DNA of 64,000 nt from Apostichopus japonicus (Eukaryota; Echinodermata; Holothuroidea; Aspidochirotida; Stichopodidae), in assembly GCF_037975245.1 (NCBI RefSeq), contig NC_092582.1, forward strand, positions 1,200,001-1,264,000, read 5' to 3'. The notes below the pieces were generated by a model. That model had not been told where the DNA came from. It saw only the letters and a program-made list of their open reading frames with translations, and made no database searches. Below, piece after piece: positions 48,601 through 60,072 of the stretch. Position 1 is the first letter of the stretch; each line of letters opens with the position of its first letter. The position numbers and the translations under genes are program-made.

Positions 48601-51600
48601 GATCTTATGGAGTCTTTCTCCTTTAACAGTTTGCAAAACATGTCAAAGTGATCATATCAAGTCATCTATTGATCATTTTTCTGCAAAATATCAAAAAAGA
48701 GTAACTTACAAAAGAACATGTTGGAGAAAATTGTAGAATTGCAGAGAATGTGGAAAGTCAATTAATTTGTCAGTTAATTGCAAAATGTAAGAGAATAGTC
48801 CAAAGGTTTTTCATATTAATGACAGATAACCCTGAAAAATATAAAACAACACTTCACCAAAGCACAGTATACTTATCTGATTTACAAGTTAAGAGAAAAT
48901 AACATGTGGAACTGACCACATGTCACAAAAACTTTAAACTGCAGGAACATGGTTGTGACTTCACAGATACCCCCTGTGTCCATATGACCAACCTAGGTGG
49001 ACCACCTCCACTACAAAGACACTGTACAGATGCCTATTTGCCAAACGTATAGGATTTAAAATATACCTTCAAATAGGATAGAGAAGAATTGCCATTCCAA
49101 TTACCTTACACTGATAAACACTTGTATTCTTCAATCCATTCTTTATGCCAAAAGTTGACTTATTCACAGATTGGCAGTAAATAACTTGAAGTAATGGTGG
49201 TTGATCCTCTCTATGCTATTGAATTTTTCTGGCATTTTAAGCACTGACAATTTTCTGTTGTAAGTCACAATACCACATATTTAGTTACACTACATTTATT
49301 TAGGTAAATGCTCTGAAATATTGTTATATACGGTAATGGCTGGGAATGGTTTTTTCGATTATTCAAGGAGAGAAAAAAAAACTGTTAACAAACTACTAGT
49401 GCAAAAGATCTATAAAACAGCCTAATATTTGCAAAAGAACATATAGAAAAACAGCTTTCATAGAGAAAAAGGGCAAATGTCTTAATTTGACCATTAATCA
49501 ATGAAGATAGTAGAAAACATCAAAACAATAAAAGCATGTGATGGATGGTGAAAGGAAGCAGGTGATGAAAGAGCTGATGGGTGATCAACTGTGTAAAGAA
49601 TAAATAGTAATAATAATAATAATACTGAGGATTTATAAAGCGCAGACATATCCACTGATAACAGTGCTCAAGGCGTATCACAATATTACCCTGGTCAACG
49701 ATGACCTATCAAACATAGAGACAATCCCTCCACATGGCAGCAGCTAAACAGTGCCCAGCTGACAGTTTTATCTCACAGGTCCACATTTATACACCTGGTT
49801 GAAGAGAGGCAATGGACATTAAGTGCCTTGCCCTTGACCACAATGCTCTCACTTAGAAGTGTAAAGGCCCGGTCACACTACAGCGATATTTTATCGGAAT
49901 ATGGTCCGATTTATCCGATTTTAGGCCGAACAGTGAGGTTTGTGGTAGTGAATGTAATGAACGCAGTGGAGTATTCGAATACCTACTCCAAATCGGAGGG
50001 GTTCTGGAACGGACTACATTCTGAAGTGACGTCACATCGAAAAACAATAAAAATCGTAAGAGAAATTGGATAGCTATCCGATAAAAGGAAACGGAGTCAA
50101 TATCAAAAGTTAGGAGAAGGCTATTCCACATCGGAAAGGCTCAACAGATAGCAAATCAGGTCCTTTATCACTGTGGCTAGAAGACCAGAACGAAAAATTG
50201 GCAGTTTCGATTCCTCCGGGAAAATCGGATAGTATTCCGATAAAAAATCGGTATAGTGTGACCGGACCTTAAAAAGGAGATGTTGTCATTCCCACATCGT
50301 ACACAACAAATACACTGTATATTTACATCAAAAGAGATTGTCATAAAGGTTGATAAATTGAATTGAGTTATCAAATGGGGGTGAGGCAGTGAATGAGGAG
50401 ACAAGATGAGGATGAGGAGGGAAACATGGTGAGTTTGTATGACTAATCTATAACCTATGTACTGCTAATCTATATCTATATTAATCTCAGATATTTTCTC
50501 TTCTGTAAACATCCTACATGTAATATAACCGTTCTTTCTCTTTTATTTTCTCAGGGCATGGAAGTGATATTTAGAATAGGTATAGCAATTCTCCAGCTGA
50601 ATTATGATATGTTAATACACATGGATCTAGAACAGATGTTAAGAGTAAGTGTATTGTAGACTAATGTATCCTTTGAAATAAGTATCTCATCTAGGGAAGT
50701 GGGCTGGCAGGGGGAGGGGGGGTGGGGGGAGAGGAGATTATTCCTGGATGGTATAGTCATAGGTGGTGTCCAGGAGTGACTTCCATGAGTGATATCGAAG
50801 CTAGAGGTAATAGGAGAGGAAGAAAGATGTAGTGTGCTTAAATATGGCTTCTTCAGTCTCTCAGTTATATGGTCATTTTTCTTTGAAATCAACTCACAAC
50901 CTAACTCATTTATATAATGCTGTATACATATTTAACGTTTTGGCTTGTTATGGCCCAATATATTTGGCCCAATATATTTGTCCCTTCACGTTCAAGTACG
51001 TAGTAATAAAGGTTCTTAGTATGGAACCCATGTAACTCAAGAGATACTAGTTTATATTCTGTTCATTTATCCTGCTCATGGAGAAGTGTTTGATGAACGA
51101 CTCCACCAAACAGGCAGGAAAAAGAGTATTTCACATCAGATAACTGTCCTCCACCTCAACATCGATAGGAAGTGATCTCAAACTTGATTGTAAAATTTCC
51201 TTCTTCTTTACCAGCTATTACAGAAAGAGGCTCCTAAATTGCATGCAGAGGAACCAGATTTACTCATTCAAGCTGCCTTCCTAGTCAAAATTAATCCAAA
51301 GAGAATGAAAAAGTAAGTACTCCATATAACCTGTAATTTAATAAATGTGATAATTTGCTCATGCTTCTGTTTTTTTTTTACATTGTTAGATCTTCTTTAA
51401 TAATTCCAACTAATTTTAAGAAAAATAACGTTTGCAGAAGAGAAACCAAAAATTGGGTGAGATATAAGACAATAATTTATGTGTGTATAATTGAATGCCA
51501 GATTTCTGATTTATAAACTTCATTTAGAGTGACTATAAAGTATTGCTTGACCAAACCAAATTCATTAAACTGCCTTGTTTAGCAGGAGTTAGTATAAATA

Positions 51601-52762
51601 ACACAGTCATGTGATTGTCCGAGAAATAATTGTGTATAACTGTGAGGGAAATGGTCAGAGTTTGAGATTGTAACTTCTAATCGGAAGACAGACTAAATTC
51701 ACCATGTTATAAGGGTGTGTTAGCCAAGGCAACAGGTTGTCACTTCTCATAGGAAGACAGACTAAACTCACTGTGATATTAGGGTGTTAGCTGGCATAAC
51801 AGGCTGTCACTTCTCAATAGGAAGACAGACTAAACTCACTGTGATATTAGGGTGTTAGCTGGCATAACAGGCTGTCACTTGTGATCGGAAGACAGGCTAA
51901 ACTCATTATGATATTATATATAACAACACTGAATTGATGGACAGTAAGTTTCTGTACTTTTATGGTGCCCATGACCTGTACCCTCCCATCATCTTTCTCT
52001 TCCCCCCCACCCTCCCCCACAACCACCTACATGTGGATCCACATGTGGAATATCCAAAGCAACTGTACCAAAGTAAAGATCTCTCCTTTAATGATTAAAG
52101 TTACATGTTGTCGCATTCCTCACTCTCATATCTCTCCAGTGTTTCATGTTCAGGGATTTTTGTGAAAGTTTATTCTTACCTTTATTTACTTTCTTCTCCC
52201 CTTTATAGATTAGAAAAAGAATATCTATTAATCAAAAATAAAGAGAATGAAGATCAAATTGAAATGCGGGTAAGTTGTACTGCTGTTGGATCGATGTTTT
52301 CCTTTAGTTTCTATTTTGTGTGTTTGTTTTCTTTTTGTCGTTTGTTTTGATTGTCTTGTTTGTAAAGCCAAAGTAGTCTTTAGTGATACATCTATGATGC
52401 AGAATTTTGACAGCCTGGTGACTTTGTCTTTGTGTAAAAGTTCTCATTTTAAAAAATGGAAGAAGAAAGAGATAGAATAATAAACTCACCAGACATTAAT
52501 ATTGTTTAAAGCTTCAGTCGATGTTTACCTTTAACAGAGATTACGAACAGAAAACAATCTGCTCAGACAGAAAATTGACATTTTGGAGAAAGAGAATGAA
52601 GCAATCGCGGATAAATTAATACAAGGTCAGTTATCGAGAGCTCAAGAAGCTGAGGAATTTTACACGGTGAAGAAAGAGTTGGAAGAGATTTCAAGTCAAC
52701 ATAAAGAACTTGGTAAAGAGTATGATGGGGCCAAAGCTGTGATCACAGAACTCAGGAACAAG
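27513..52762 (+). CDS. EVI5: EVI5 TBC-domain Rab GTPase-activating protein (5' ten exons)
   Basis: Known family role: EVI5 proteins are TBC-domain RabGAPs with a long C-terminal coiled coil, linked to Rab11 trafficking, cytokinesis and cell-cycle control. Seen here: exons 27513-27673, 34995-35232, 42852-43076, 45021-45095, 47053-47178, 48174-48317, 50555-50644, 51215-51312, 52209-52269 and 52538-52762 join in frame into 481 codons. Residues about 45-65 read LLAKLEAQNR then LLEMDSKSLKS, the conserved EVI5 N-terminal motif. The TBC domain spans roughly residues 134-350. The arginine finger is in IRRDIAR (Arg about 184) and the glutamine finger in YCQG (Gln about 221); both are intact, so GAP activity is expected. 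Coiled coil starts near residue 385 and is cut by the window edge. Invertebrates usually have one gene for vertebrate EVI5 and EVI5L, so this may be co-orthologous to both. Confidence 0.94.
27983..29644. mobile_element. 1.66-kb DNA transposon with TAGGGTTGGGCGATAT ends
   Basis: The left end TAGGGTTGGGCGATAT (27983-27998) is exactly inverted at the right end (29629-29644). Flanking octamers TGGTACAG and GTGTACAG agree at six of eight positions, consistent with a decayed 8-bp target duplication of hAT type. No transposase frame was found. Just inside the left end is a 38-bp perfect palindrome. Confidence 0.85.
28071..28108. repeat. 38-bp perfect palindrome
   Basis: The 19-bp arm GTTGTTTTTAGTGTGTTCG is followed without spacer by its exact complement. 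The centre is TTCGCGAA. Confidence 0.95.
30419..31763. mobile_element. 1.3-kb DNA transposon with AGGCCTGAGTCGGGTA ends
   Basis: AGGCCTGAGTCGGGTA (30426-30441) is exactly inverted at 31748-31763. A perfect octamer ACCTGATA lies at 30411-30418 and 31764-31771. Seven extra bases separate the left octamer from the inverted repeat. It contains ~110-bp subrepeats (about 31120-31390) related to those in the SNAPC4 intron. Non-autonomous; hAT type is likely from the 8-bp duplication. Confidence 0.82.
32183..32377. repeat. Minisatellite, seven units of ~28-32 bp
   Basis: Units share AAACCATTTCCTTGCTTTCT; an alternative unit end is TTACACTCTCC. Frames on the minus strand stay open across the array and encode a repeated KEMVYNIRES-type peptide, which is a repeat artefact. 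Confidence 0.9.
34995..35232 (+). CDS. EVI5: EVI5 exon 2
   Basis: The acceptor is TTTTATTTAG before 34995; the donor is CTCAAG|GTAAGA. With the carried AG it reads RLLEMDSKSLKSIQEYSQSS, then a serine- and asparagine-rich linker, then LIWGKIVNDWEEYSRRKAKQ. This is the EVI5 pre-TBC motif. Confidence 0.93.
37494..37738. repeat. Minisatellite, seven units of ~33-36 bp
   Basis: Units follow CTGAAAGTGGGTCAGAGGGG, then CACTGTGCTAACAAT, with a shorter variant CACTGCAAATAAT in two units. Confidence 0.92.
42690..42805 (+). pseudogene. EVI5: Duplicated acceptor and start of EVI5 exon 3 (decoy exon)
   Basis: CTTTGTTTTCTTCAG|GAGTT recurs at 42721-42740, 116 bp before the real junction at 42851/42852. 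Twenty-five of the first 27 exon bases match, reading ELVCMGIPH. The copy then diverges into an in-frame TGA (42763-42765). The intron sequence before both acceptors is also recognisably similar. Confidence 0.88.
42852..43076 (+). CDS. EVI5: EVI5 exon 3: TBC domain with arginine finger
   Basis: The acceptor is TTTTCTTCAG; the donor is ATGAAG|GTGAAA. It reads ELVRMGIPHHFRGIVWQLLC and VIRRDIARTYPEHEFFKEKD. The IxxDxxR arginine-finger motif is intact. The real exon, unlike the upstream copy, keeps the frame to its donor. Confidence 0.96.
43515..44860. repeat. Purine-rich minisatellite in EVI5 intron 3
   Basis: About 1.3 kb of variable units (roughly 30-60 bp) around the core GACAAGACAACTTCTCTTAT, separated by GGGGAGGGGAGA-type spacers. 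Variants include GGGTAGGTTGGAGGTGAGGG. The + strand is strongly purine-biased. Overlapping frames on both strands are open only because units lack stops. Confidence 0.95.
45021..45095 (+). CDS. EVI5: EVI5 exon 4: TBC domain with glutamine finger
   Basis: The acceptor is TTTGTACACAG; the donor is ATGCAG|GTAAGA. It encodes 25 codons: AYSLHDKEVGYCQGSAFIVG, then LLLMQ. YCQG supplies the catalytic glutamine. Confidence 0.95.
45096..47052 (+). other. EVI5 intron 4
   Basis: Nothing beyond AT-rich intron sequence was recognised. Small minus-strand frames here show no known domain. Confidence 0.55.
47053..47178 (+). CDS. EVI5: EVI5 exon 5: TBC domain
   Basis: The acceptor is TTGTACAG; the donor is GTACAG|GTAAGC. 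It reads MPEEEVFCVLVKLMQDYRLR, then ELFKPSMAELGVCMFQFECL, then VQ. Very close to the family consensus. Confidence 0.96.
47179..48173 (+). other. EVI5 intron 5
   Basis: Intron with C-rich patches near 47335 and 48048. No exon or complete mobile element was seen. Confidence 0.55.
48174..48317 (+). CDS. EVI5: EVI5 exon 6: TBC domain
   Basis: The acceptor is TTTACACAG; the donor is TCAGAG|GTAAGG. It reads EQLPELFQHFMTQSFHTSMY, then ASSWFLTLFATCLPLPLACR, then VMDVFISE. The HTSMYASSWFLT block is characteristic of EVI5 TBC domains. Confidence 0.96.
49600..49861. repeat. Dispersed-repeat-like segment in EVI5 intron 6
   Basis: A TAA microsatellite (about 49608-49625) is followed by GGATTTATAAAGCGC and GTGCTCAAGGCGTATCAC. 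This resembles short interspersed sequences I recall from marine invertebrates. No promoter boxes or boundaries could be fixed. Confidence 0.4.
49865..50269. mobile_element. 405-bp MITE, PIF/Harbinger-type
   Basis: It starts AGGCCCGGTCACACTACAGC and ends with the near-complement of AGGTCCGGTCACACTATACC. It is flanked on both sides by TAA (49862-49864 and 50270-50272), the 3-bp TWA duplication typical of Harbinger elements. No coding capacity. Confidence 0.85.
50555..50644 (+). CDS. EVI5: EVI5 exon 7: end of TBC domain
   Basis: The acceptor is TTATTTTCTCAG; the donor is AAGA|GTAAGT. It encodes 30 codons: GMEVIFRIGIAILQLNYDML, then IHMDLEQMLR. It aligns with the EVI5 segment that follows the MSEGLE-type helix. 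Confidence 0.94.
51215..51312 (+). CDS. EVI5: EVI5 exon 8
   Basis: The acceptor is CTTTACCAG; the donor is AAAAA|GTAAGT. It reads LLQKEAPKLHAEEPDLLIQA, then AFLVKINPKRMKK. It links the TBC domain to the coiled coil. Confidence 0.94.
51672..51915. repeat. ~68-bp tandem repeat, about four units, in intron 8
   Basis: Units share GGAAGACAGACTAAACTCAC, then TGATATTAGGGTGTTAGC and AACAGGCTGTCACTT. The two central units are nearly identical and the outer ones diverged. Confidence 0.92.
52209..52269 (+). CDS. EVI5: EVI5 exon 9: coiled-coil start
   Basis: The acceptor is CCCTTTATAG; the donor is GCGG|GTAAGT. It reads (K)LEKEYLLIKNKENEDQIEMR, matching the EVI5 KKLEKEY segment. Confidence 0.93.
52538..52762 (+). 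CDS. EVI5: EVI5 exon 10: coiled coil
   Basis: The acceptor is CCTTTAACAG; the donor is AACAAG|GTTAGT. It reads RLRTENNLLRQKIDILEKEN, then EAIADKLIQGQLSRAQEAEE, then a heptad-like continuation to ITELRNK. The LIQGQxxRAQEAEE block is a strong EVI5 signature. Confidence 0.95.
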
Positions 52763-55700
52763 GTTAGTTAATTCAGACTGTAACTTGATATTACTTTTCT
52801 GTTTTAAGAGACAACTATATCTAACAATCTGTGATACACATTGTCTTTCATTAACCCCTCTTGCTGTTTGCAGTCACATAACAAGCCACTTTCTTGCTAT
52901 GTATGGTAAGTCTTGAGATAGCAGAGGTATTTTATTTCAACAGCAGATCTTTAACTGGAGAATCAAGTATCCATTCTGGTGATCTGCTATAACAATGGAT
53001 ACTTTGATTGGTTTTTAGAAACCAGTAGTAGTGGAGCATATTGCAAAAAACATATGAAAAAATAGTCTTAACTTACTTGTTTTTGTCCAGTGTTTGACTA
53101 TTATAACCATTCATAAGACCCATCAACACTATTTTTTCAAGTTCATTGCTCCAACTATGTCTTGATCAAGACATTGCAATAAAGTGAAACCAAGTTGGTA
53201 TGAAAATAAACACTCAGAGGACCAATATAAATCAAGTGAAGGAGAAAAACAGTTGCCATGGTTACCCCTATTCAGTCAATAGATTTAACTTGATTAAGCA
53301 TCATAGATGCAGAAGGTCTGCTTACTTCCAAGGATGGTATTTGAAACCAGAAACAAAGAGCTTCTGATGAGAATAGTTCTCCAATGTTTATTAGATTAGT
53401 AAGGAAAGAGATGGCTAGTTGTTATAAACTGAAAGTTTTTGCACAGAAAATGGTTTGTAGAGCAGATAGGAGAATACAAAGTAGAGATTGATCATGTAAA
53501 GCATGATATAGTTTGTCTTAAGCCATTATTTGTGTTTAGCATATTCTGAGTATGTCAGTCTCTCCAGTTTCAATGTGGATTGAGTAAGCCCACAAATAAC
53601 TTGCTGCAACAGGCTTTTCCAGTTTCGAGTTTGGTACGTTGACAGCAATTGAAGGAAAATACATCAGCATGTTTACTGCTGTTGCTACTGGCGGGGGGGG
53701 GGCATTTGGTACTGATCTTTGTTTGGTAGATTTGTAGGCCACTATAGCAAATTAACAATATGTCAGTAGACAAAAATAGAGTTTAAACAAATTCTTTATT
53801 TTTAAGATCAAGTTATTCTGAAAGAAAAGGCTGAACTTTTGACAGATTATTCAAAGCCAGTATTTTCTTTGGTCTCTGTAATCTTTAATACTAGGTTGGG
53901 TTTGCTCGGTTATTTAATTCAAAAGCATCCTGTAGGTAGTTAGAAATTTAAACAAATAATTGAATTTACCCAAAACTAGAGTAGGCAAACAAAGTCTCCA
54001 GAAGGTTGCAGCAACAACAGTTAAATAGTTTCGATTGATAAATGCTAATGACTTAGCAACACTAACATATTATCAAAAAGTATTGCTTCACTTTTTAAAA
54101 AAAAATCTATATCTACTAAATGTTAATCAATCAGATTGGAAGGGATCAAACTAAGACGCCCTCCTAGACTATTTTCACCAAATGGCAATTTAATGAGCAA
54201 CTAATTAATGATTCATTTCTGTTGTAAACATATCTTAGCCCAGACTTGTATTTATATCAGAAGTAACCAATGCAAAGACAAAATTTGAAAAGCGCAAAAC
54301 ATTTGACTTAAACTTCATGATTAAAACATTAAACTTTACTGGTCAAGTTATTAAACTACAACGATATGGGCTTAAATTATCAAATGACATCAACAATTTT
54401 ATGGAAAGCAACTCATTATGCTGCTTTCAAGGAAGAGAAGAATGTACATAGAATATAATATGCCAAGAATAGAAACACCAAGAAAATATCCAGCAATCTA
54501 GTATATATCTGTTAGAACAGGAGGATAAAACAACTCAAGGAGTTGAGGCGACAAGAACAGTATGAAAGTGTTCAGTGTTAAAGCAGTTTGATGTGTGTGT
54601 AACTCTGCACATGTATAAACACACTGTATTGTTTATTTCATGAAGAGTTTACTTGCAGTACATAGCATTGTAGTCACAAACTCTAGTGCAAAGCCTCTAG
54701 CCTACAGCAATGAGGTATGTATACATTACATCTAGTCTAATACTAGATAAACCTCATGTGATTTAGCAGAACTATCTCTTTACAACTTGCTTTTATTTGA
54801 CCATATTAACAGATATTTACAAAGGCAGATTTTACGTGGAATCTAATGGTGAGCTTTACCAGACATATATATATTTTGTTCACCCATTTGCAAAAATTCA
54901 CACTCAAAAAAGAATAATGAAGATGGTTGCTGCATTTTTAGTTTCTTCTTTGGTTAACTAATAATTATGCACTTTCTGTTCTATCTTCACTGAATATTAG
55001 GCCTGCAGAGCAAAAACACAAAATAGAATTTAATTTTTGTTATTAACCATCTCACATTTACACGCCCTATTCTAATGCCACTGAGCTGTTCAGAATTCCA
55101 CCTCGTGTCAGTCTTGAGAAGAATAAAATCAGTATATATTTGACAAAGGATATGTTATTGTATAAAGAAAATTGTTAGGGTTGGGAAGGGGGGGGGTGTG
55201 GGAGATAGAGCAGAAAAATGCATTAGATGGATTTGTTTTCTGAAAGAACAGTTTCTGTTGGAAAATCAAGAGATGGGGTTCATTTCAAGTGGAAGGGTCA
55301 TATTATTGTTAATTGTATTTCACTACTTTTGGCATTGGTGAAAAAGTAAAAATACTTCAGCCTTTTCATGTCATTGTACGTTCTTGAAGAGAAAGAAACT
55401 CTAGGTCAGTAGTATAGTGTGTAGAATACATACATTGGCTGGTTTCAGAAGGTACATTTTGCATGATTTAAGTTCCTACTCTTCATTCCCATTCTAGATG
55501 ACTGGTAATGGTTACTATAGGAAATATGTTCCAGAATGTCAATGTTTGCTTGATTTTACTTATTGATACATTGCAAACTAGAGTTATTTGGAGTTAGTTT
55601 GTGGCATCAACTTTACCTTGGTGATCCCAGTTGACATCAACAGTAGACTTTTCAATATAATCACCTCAGCTGATAGTTGGTAAATTTAGGTTCCCTACCA

Positions 55701-57315
55701 ACTGCATACATATTTCTGTTACCAAAGTTTAATTCTGTTTTCCTACTAAAACCATTGGGAAGACTTGATTTCCTTGTGTCTAAATCTTATTTTGCCATTA
55801 CATTTAGCATGATTTGGTAGCATTGGTGTTGACTGTTGCATATTCATGAGTGATAGGTTTTTCTCTGACATCTCTTCAATTAGTTTTTATATGTTCATAA
55901 ATGGTAATGTGTGACTTAGTTCATATACTATCAGAGGTATCTTCTTTTCTTACTTTGTTTTATCTTTCATCACTTGATTTTAAAAGTTGGCATGTCACTT
56001 TTAAGAGAATTGAAAGGTTTGTCCTGCCACTGATTGTACCTGACAAGTACATATCAACAGTATATTAAGGAGTAAGTCACTAGTATGCAGAAATACTTAA
56101 ACAGTTTATTTTATACTTAAAAAAGACCTTATATTGGTATAATAAATATGTATGAATGCTCAACAACATAGATAATGGATTTATAGATGTGTTTGCAAAA
56201 GCTGATGTGTAATGTTTAATGCGTGTCCTCCAGACATTGTACTGTATTGTATTAAAGCAACAGTATATTAAATATCATCATTTTCTGATAATGATTCTGG
56301 CTGTATTGCTGCCTGTTTGTATGATCCAGTAGCAAACTCACTGGCTGCTGACAAGATTGAGAATTATTTTTGTCCTATAAACTTTCCTCAGGTTGATCTA
56401 GTTAGAACACAATGGTGTTGTTTAGTAGTGGACTTAATGTCAAGTTCTTCCAGTGTTACAGGATGTACAAAGCTTGCATAAAATCCTGGCAAATCTTTCT
56501 CCTCTTTTCAACTCTCTTTTCTGGTTTATAAACACAAGAAGTTGTCAACTAAGAGAGGGATATTTTGATACTGACATACTTCATCACCAGGTAAAGCCCG
56601 GGAAGTAGCTGACATTAGATAATTGGTTAACATTTCCAATTGGAATATTAGAACTTTCTGTAGTTTGGTGGTTGTCTCAATTAATTTAATTTAATTTTTT
56701 ATACATACATATAATAGCACTCATTAATTTGAAATGGGGTTAGTAGATCTTTAACAGTAGCATGCATGCAGATCCAATGTCATTCTGGCATTTGTATCGA
56801 ATGACTGAACTAACCTAATTCTTCAAGAATTTTATTAAACTTGATTTACACTTGCATTAGCAGAGCGCCAAGAGATACATGTCAATACTGTATGTTAGTT
56901 CAGTGTGTTGTGTCTATGTTGTCAGTTACTTAAGTCCTCTGCCATTTTCTCAGGTTTTGGGATTCAATGCAAGTCAGCAATTCTTATTGTCATGTATTAT
57001 ACTTTTATGTTGTACCTGAGAAGATGGCGGCACCCTCATCACCAACGATCAACTTCTGATGAGAATTTTCTGTCAAGACGTGGAGCACCTCTTAGATTTA
57101 CTTGAGAGATGTTTAATATTCTAGTCTTAATGTTTCGTTTGTTTTGTTATATGTTGGTGCTGATGTACAGTGATAATTATTGTCATTGTTTACATGAGTT
57201 CTTTTGAATGACCCATCAGTAAAGAACAAAAGATCATCACAGCTTCTTATGAAATGTGTAGATCTGGTAAAGCAACTGCAACTGCTCTTGCAGGTTGCCC
57301 ATAGTCCACACAGTT

Positions 57316-57520
57316 ATATGTATTGAATACATCAGTCTGTGAGGTCAATGTTATTACTGTGGGCAAGTACTTTACATATATAATGAATACATCAGTCTGT
57401 GAGGTCAATGTTATAACTGTGGGCAAGTAGTTTACATATACTAAATACATCAGTCTGTGTGGTCAATGTTATTACTGTGGGCAAATATACTGAATATGTC
57501 AGTCTGTGAGGTCAATATGA
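57316..57520. repeat. ~57-bp tandem repeat, four units
   Basis: Units share AATACATCAGTCTGTGAGGT, then CAATGTTATTACTGTGGGCAA. The last unit is diverged and truncated. Confidence 0.92.
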
Positions 57521-60018
57521 ATCATGTCACACCATCTTTGCAAGCAGAGAGCTAGTATTCATCAGTTTTAAAGAAATGTTAATAAGTCAATATTTTTGGC
57601 ATCACTATCTGCTATACCTCACTCTGCTATTTTTTTTCATGAAATGTTCCTGTCATGAGGTTCAAGGGGCCCTTGGAACCCTGGCTGAAGCGCTTCCATA
57701 TTTGAACTTATCTTATACACCCATAGTGTACTGACTTAAACTGTCCTTCAACATACCAACCTTCCTCCTTCCCTCCCTCACACCCCCTCCCCCGCACTAC
57801 TCCCCCATCTGAAGCCTCATACATAATAGCCTGGAATGCATTACTAGCACTTTAAGCAGCTGAGTGAGAGAGTTTTCAAACACAATCTCTTCGACCAATG
57901 ATAATGGTTGGATTAGCATGTCCCTTATTATTCATGTGTATAGTTTAGTAAACCCTTTGGGAAGGAAATTTTCCCTGTACTACTGCAGCTATTAACATTC
58001 TAAGTCATTTACATACCGAAGAAACAAAAGCAATCACACCATTTATTAAATTTTATTCCACATTTCTACCTATATTTCTTTTTTTCCTTTCATATTTTAT
58101 TTTGAACATATGACTCACATGTTGATAAGTGGATTTCATTCTTCCATGACAGAATGGAATTTACATGATTCAAGCAATATTTGAACAGACATTTGATTCT
58201 GGTTGAATTATCTTATCAAACCCAATTTGTGTGGCAATAGTTGTCAGCTCTCATGTGGCGTTTTGGAGTGGAGCTGTTTATTGATTCACTCGGTTGATAA
58301 TTTGCCTTCATCGTGTCTTCAAAGAATCTGCTTGGAGATTTTTTTTTTTTTTTTTAAGAAGTGTGTTATAAGATTGCAGTGTTCTTGTTTCTCAGTGCAA
58401 GAGGCAGACGACTTGAAGAGGCTCATTATAAATTTATAGGAATAGTCTGTAGTGTGTCATAGGGCTGTGTAAATTAGTGGTAAAGGTAATAGGATATGTA
58501 TCTAGTGGGGTATGAAGCAGCTCAGTTAAATAGGACTGTATTAAAGATAGCAAAGATCTTCGACAGAGTCTTACTGTAAGGTAAGTCATTGGAAATAACA
58601 ATGCGTAGATGTTGATTTTATTCTTAGACAAATATTATCTTCTTACAGAAAACAGAAGTTAATGTTTTTCTGTATGTAGTGCAATGACTTAAGAGCTCTT
58701 AAAATTTGTTTTCAAAATAAAACAAAACTGTTAGCAAACGAAAATATGTTTCGTGAGATCTGAATTTGGCAGATCTGGATGCCTTTTTAAATAAAACTTT
58801 AATTTGAGAATTTAACTTCTTCAGATATTTGATTATCTTCAAAATAATAAATTTTGATAAAAAACTTATAGATGTATAAACATTTGATCCTAAACCTTTA
58901 TGCATCTGACGATTGACGGATCTCAGAGTATTGTCTCAGGATGGTGCATAGGTCAAAGCCATTGTTAACATACAGTGAAAGTAAAGCCCAATATACTACA
59001 GTTACTGCTCGAAATAATTAGTACTTAATTATTTATACTAATTAGAACATTTTTTTTTTATCAAATTGTTTGGTTTGGACATTTACATACTGTAACATCC
59101 ACTTATGTTATTATGACATAATTTAAGCTCTCTTCCATGTACTGTTAGTATCCATGTAGTAATTGTGCAGTACAGAATAGATTTCCACATTCATAATACA
59201 TGAGCTATAAATACTGTTAAATGTGTACTGGGCAGTGCGAATTACCTGCTTGTGCTTGTAAATTTGAAAGATTTCTTCTCAGTTTACTTCAAAGGATTCC
59301 CAGTGATGAAATTATCTTTGTTCTTTCGTATACCATGTGATATTCATTATGGTATTCAATATGATATTCAATGTGATATTCATTAAGGGCATCAGCTGGG
59401 TGACAGTAGGAACTTGTACCAGTTGTTATAATTGGACAGATGTTGCACAGGACTCATGGTTATACAGCAATATCAAATATCATAACTTGCATGTTTTCCT
59501 GGCTTAAAACTACAAACCATTCACTTATTTAACAATTATTGTCAGTAATTAGTTAGTTACTCATTACTTAATTCCAGTTATTTCAATTTAACCTAATGTG
59601 TGGTACTGAAATATTTTAATTTATTGAATCTCGATTCAAATTATATATTGTTGAGAAAAGTCATAATAGCTTAGAAAGAGCAAATACTTTTGCTCTTTAA
59701 TTTGTTAAATGATAAGAAAGTGACTTGTCCATCAATTGTAAACAAATGCAGAGCACAGAACTGGCAATTCATGGGTCACTGGTTAAAATTATGTTATAGC
59801 CATATAAAGAATTGTTGACAATTTTAAGCAGTGTCTAGGTTTTTTTTATCATTCTTTTCTTTCCTTTTTTGATACAATATTTTGTTTATATGATAAAACC
59901 ATATCAGGGTGAAGTTCTTTGTACATCAGGTGTACTGTACTGCTATTAGTATGTTGTTAGACTGTGATGGACATAGATATTATATTCTGCAAAACATTTA
60001 CTTTATTGAATGCTGCAG

Positions 60019-60072
60019 ACTATGGAAAGGATCCACAGAGCACAGTCAAGAGTGAAAGATCTTGTGAAAAGG
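60019..60072 (+). CDS. Candidate short EVI5 exon
   Basis: AATGCTGCAG precedes 60019 and GTAAAG follows 60072. The 18 codons TMERIHRAQSRVKDLVKR are charged and helical, and the phase (0/0) would continue from exon 10. No match to a specific EVI5 segment was recalled, and short open stretches occur by chance. Confidence 0.25.

Noticed and set aside
56905-57105. Frame ending RSTSDENFLSRRGAPLRFT, considered as an EVI5 exon
   Set aside because: The end looks protein-like, but no acceptor gives a phase compatible with exon 10 in that frame, and no EVI5 match was recognised.
58390-58439. Possible exon VQEADDLKRLIINL after TTTCTCAG
   Set aside because: Short, without a donor before the stop codon, and not matching EVI5.
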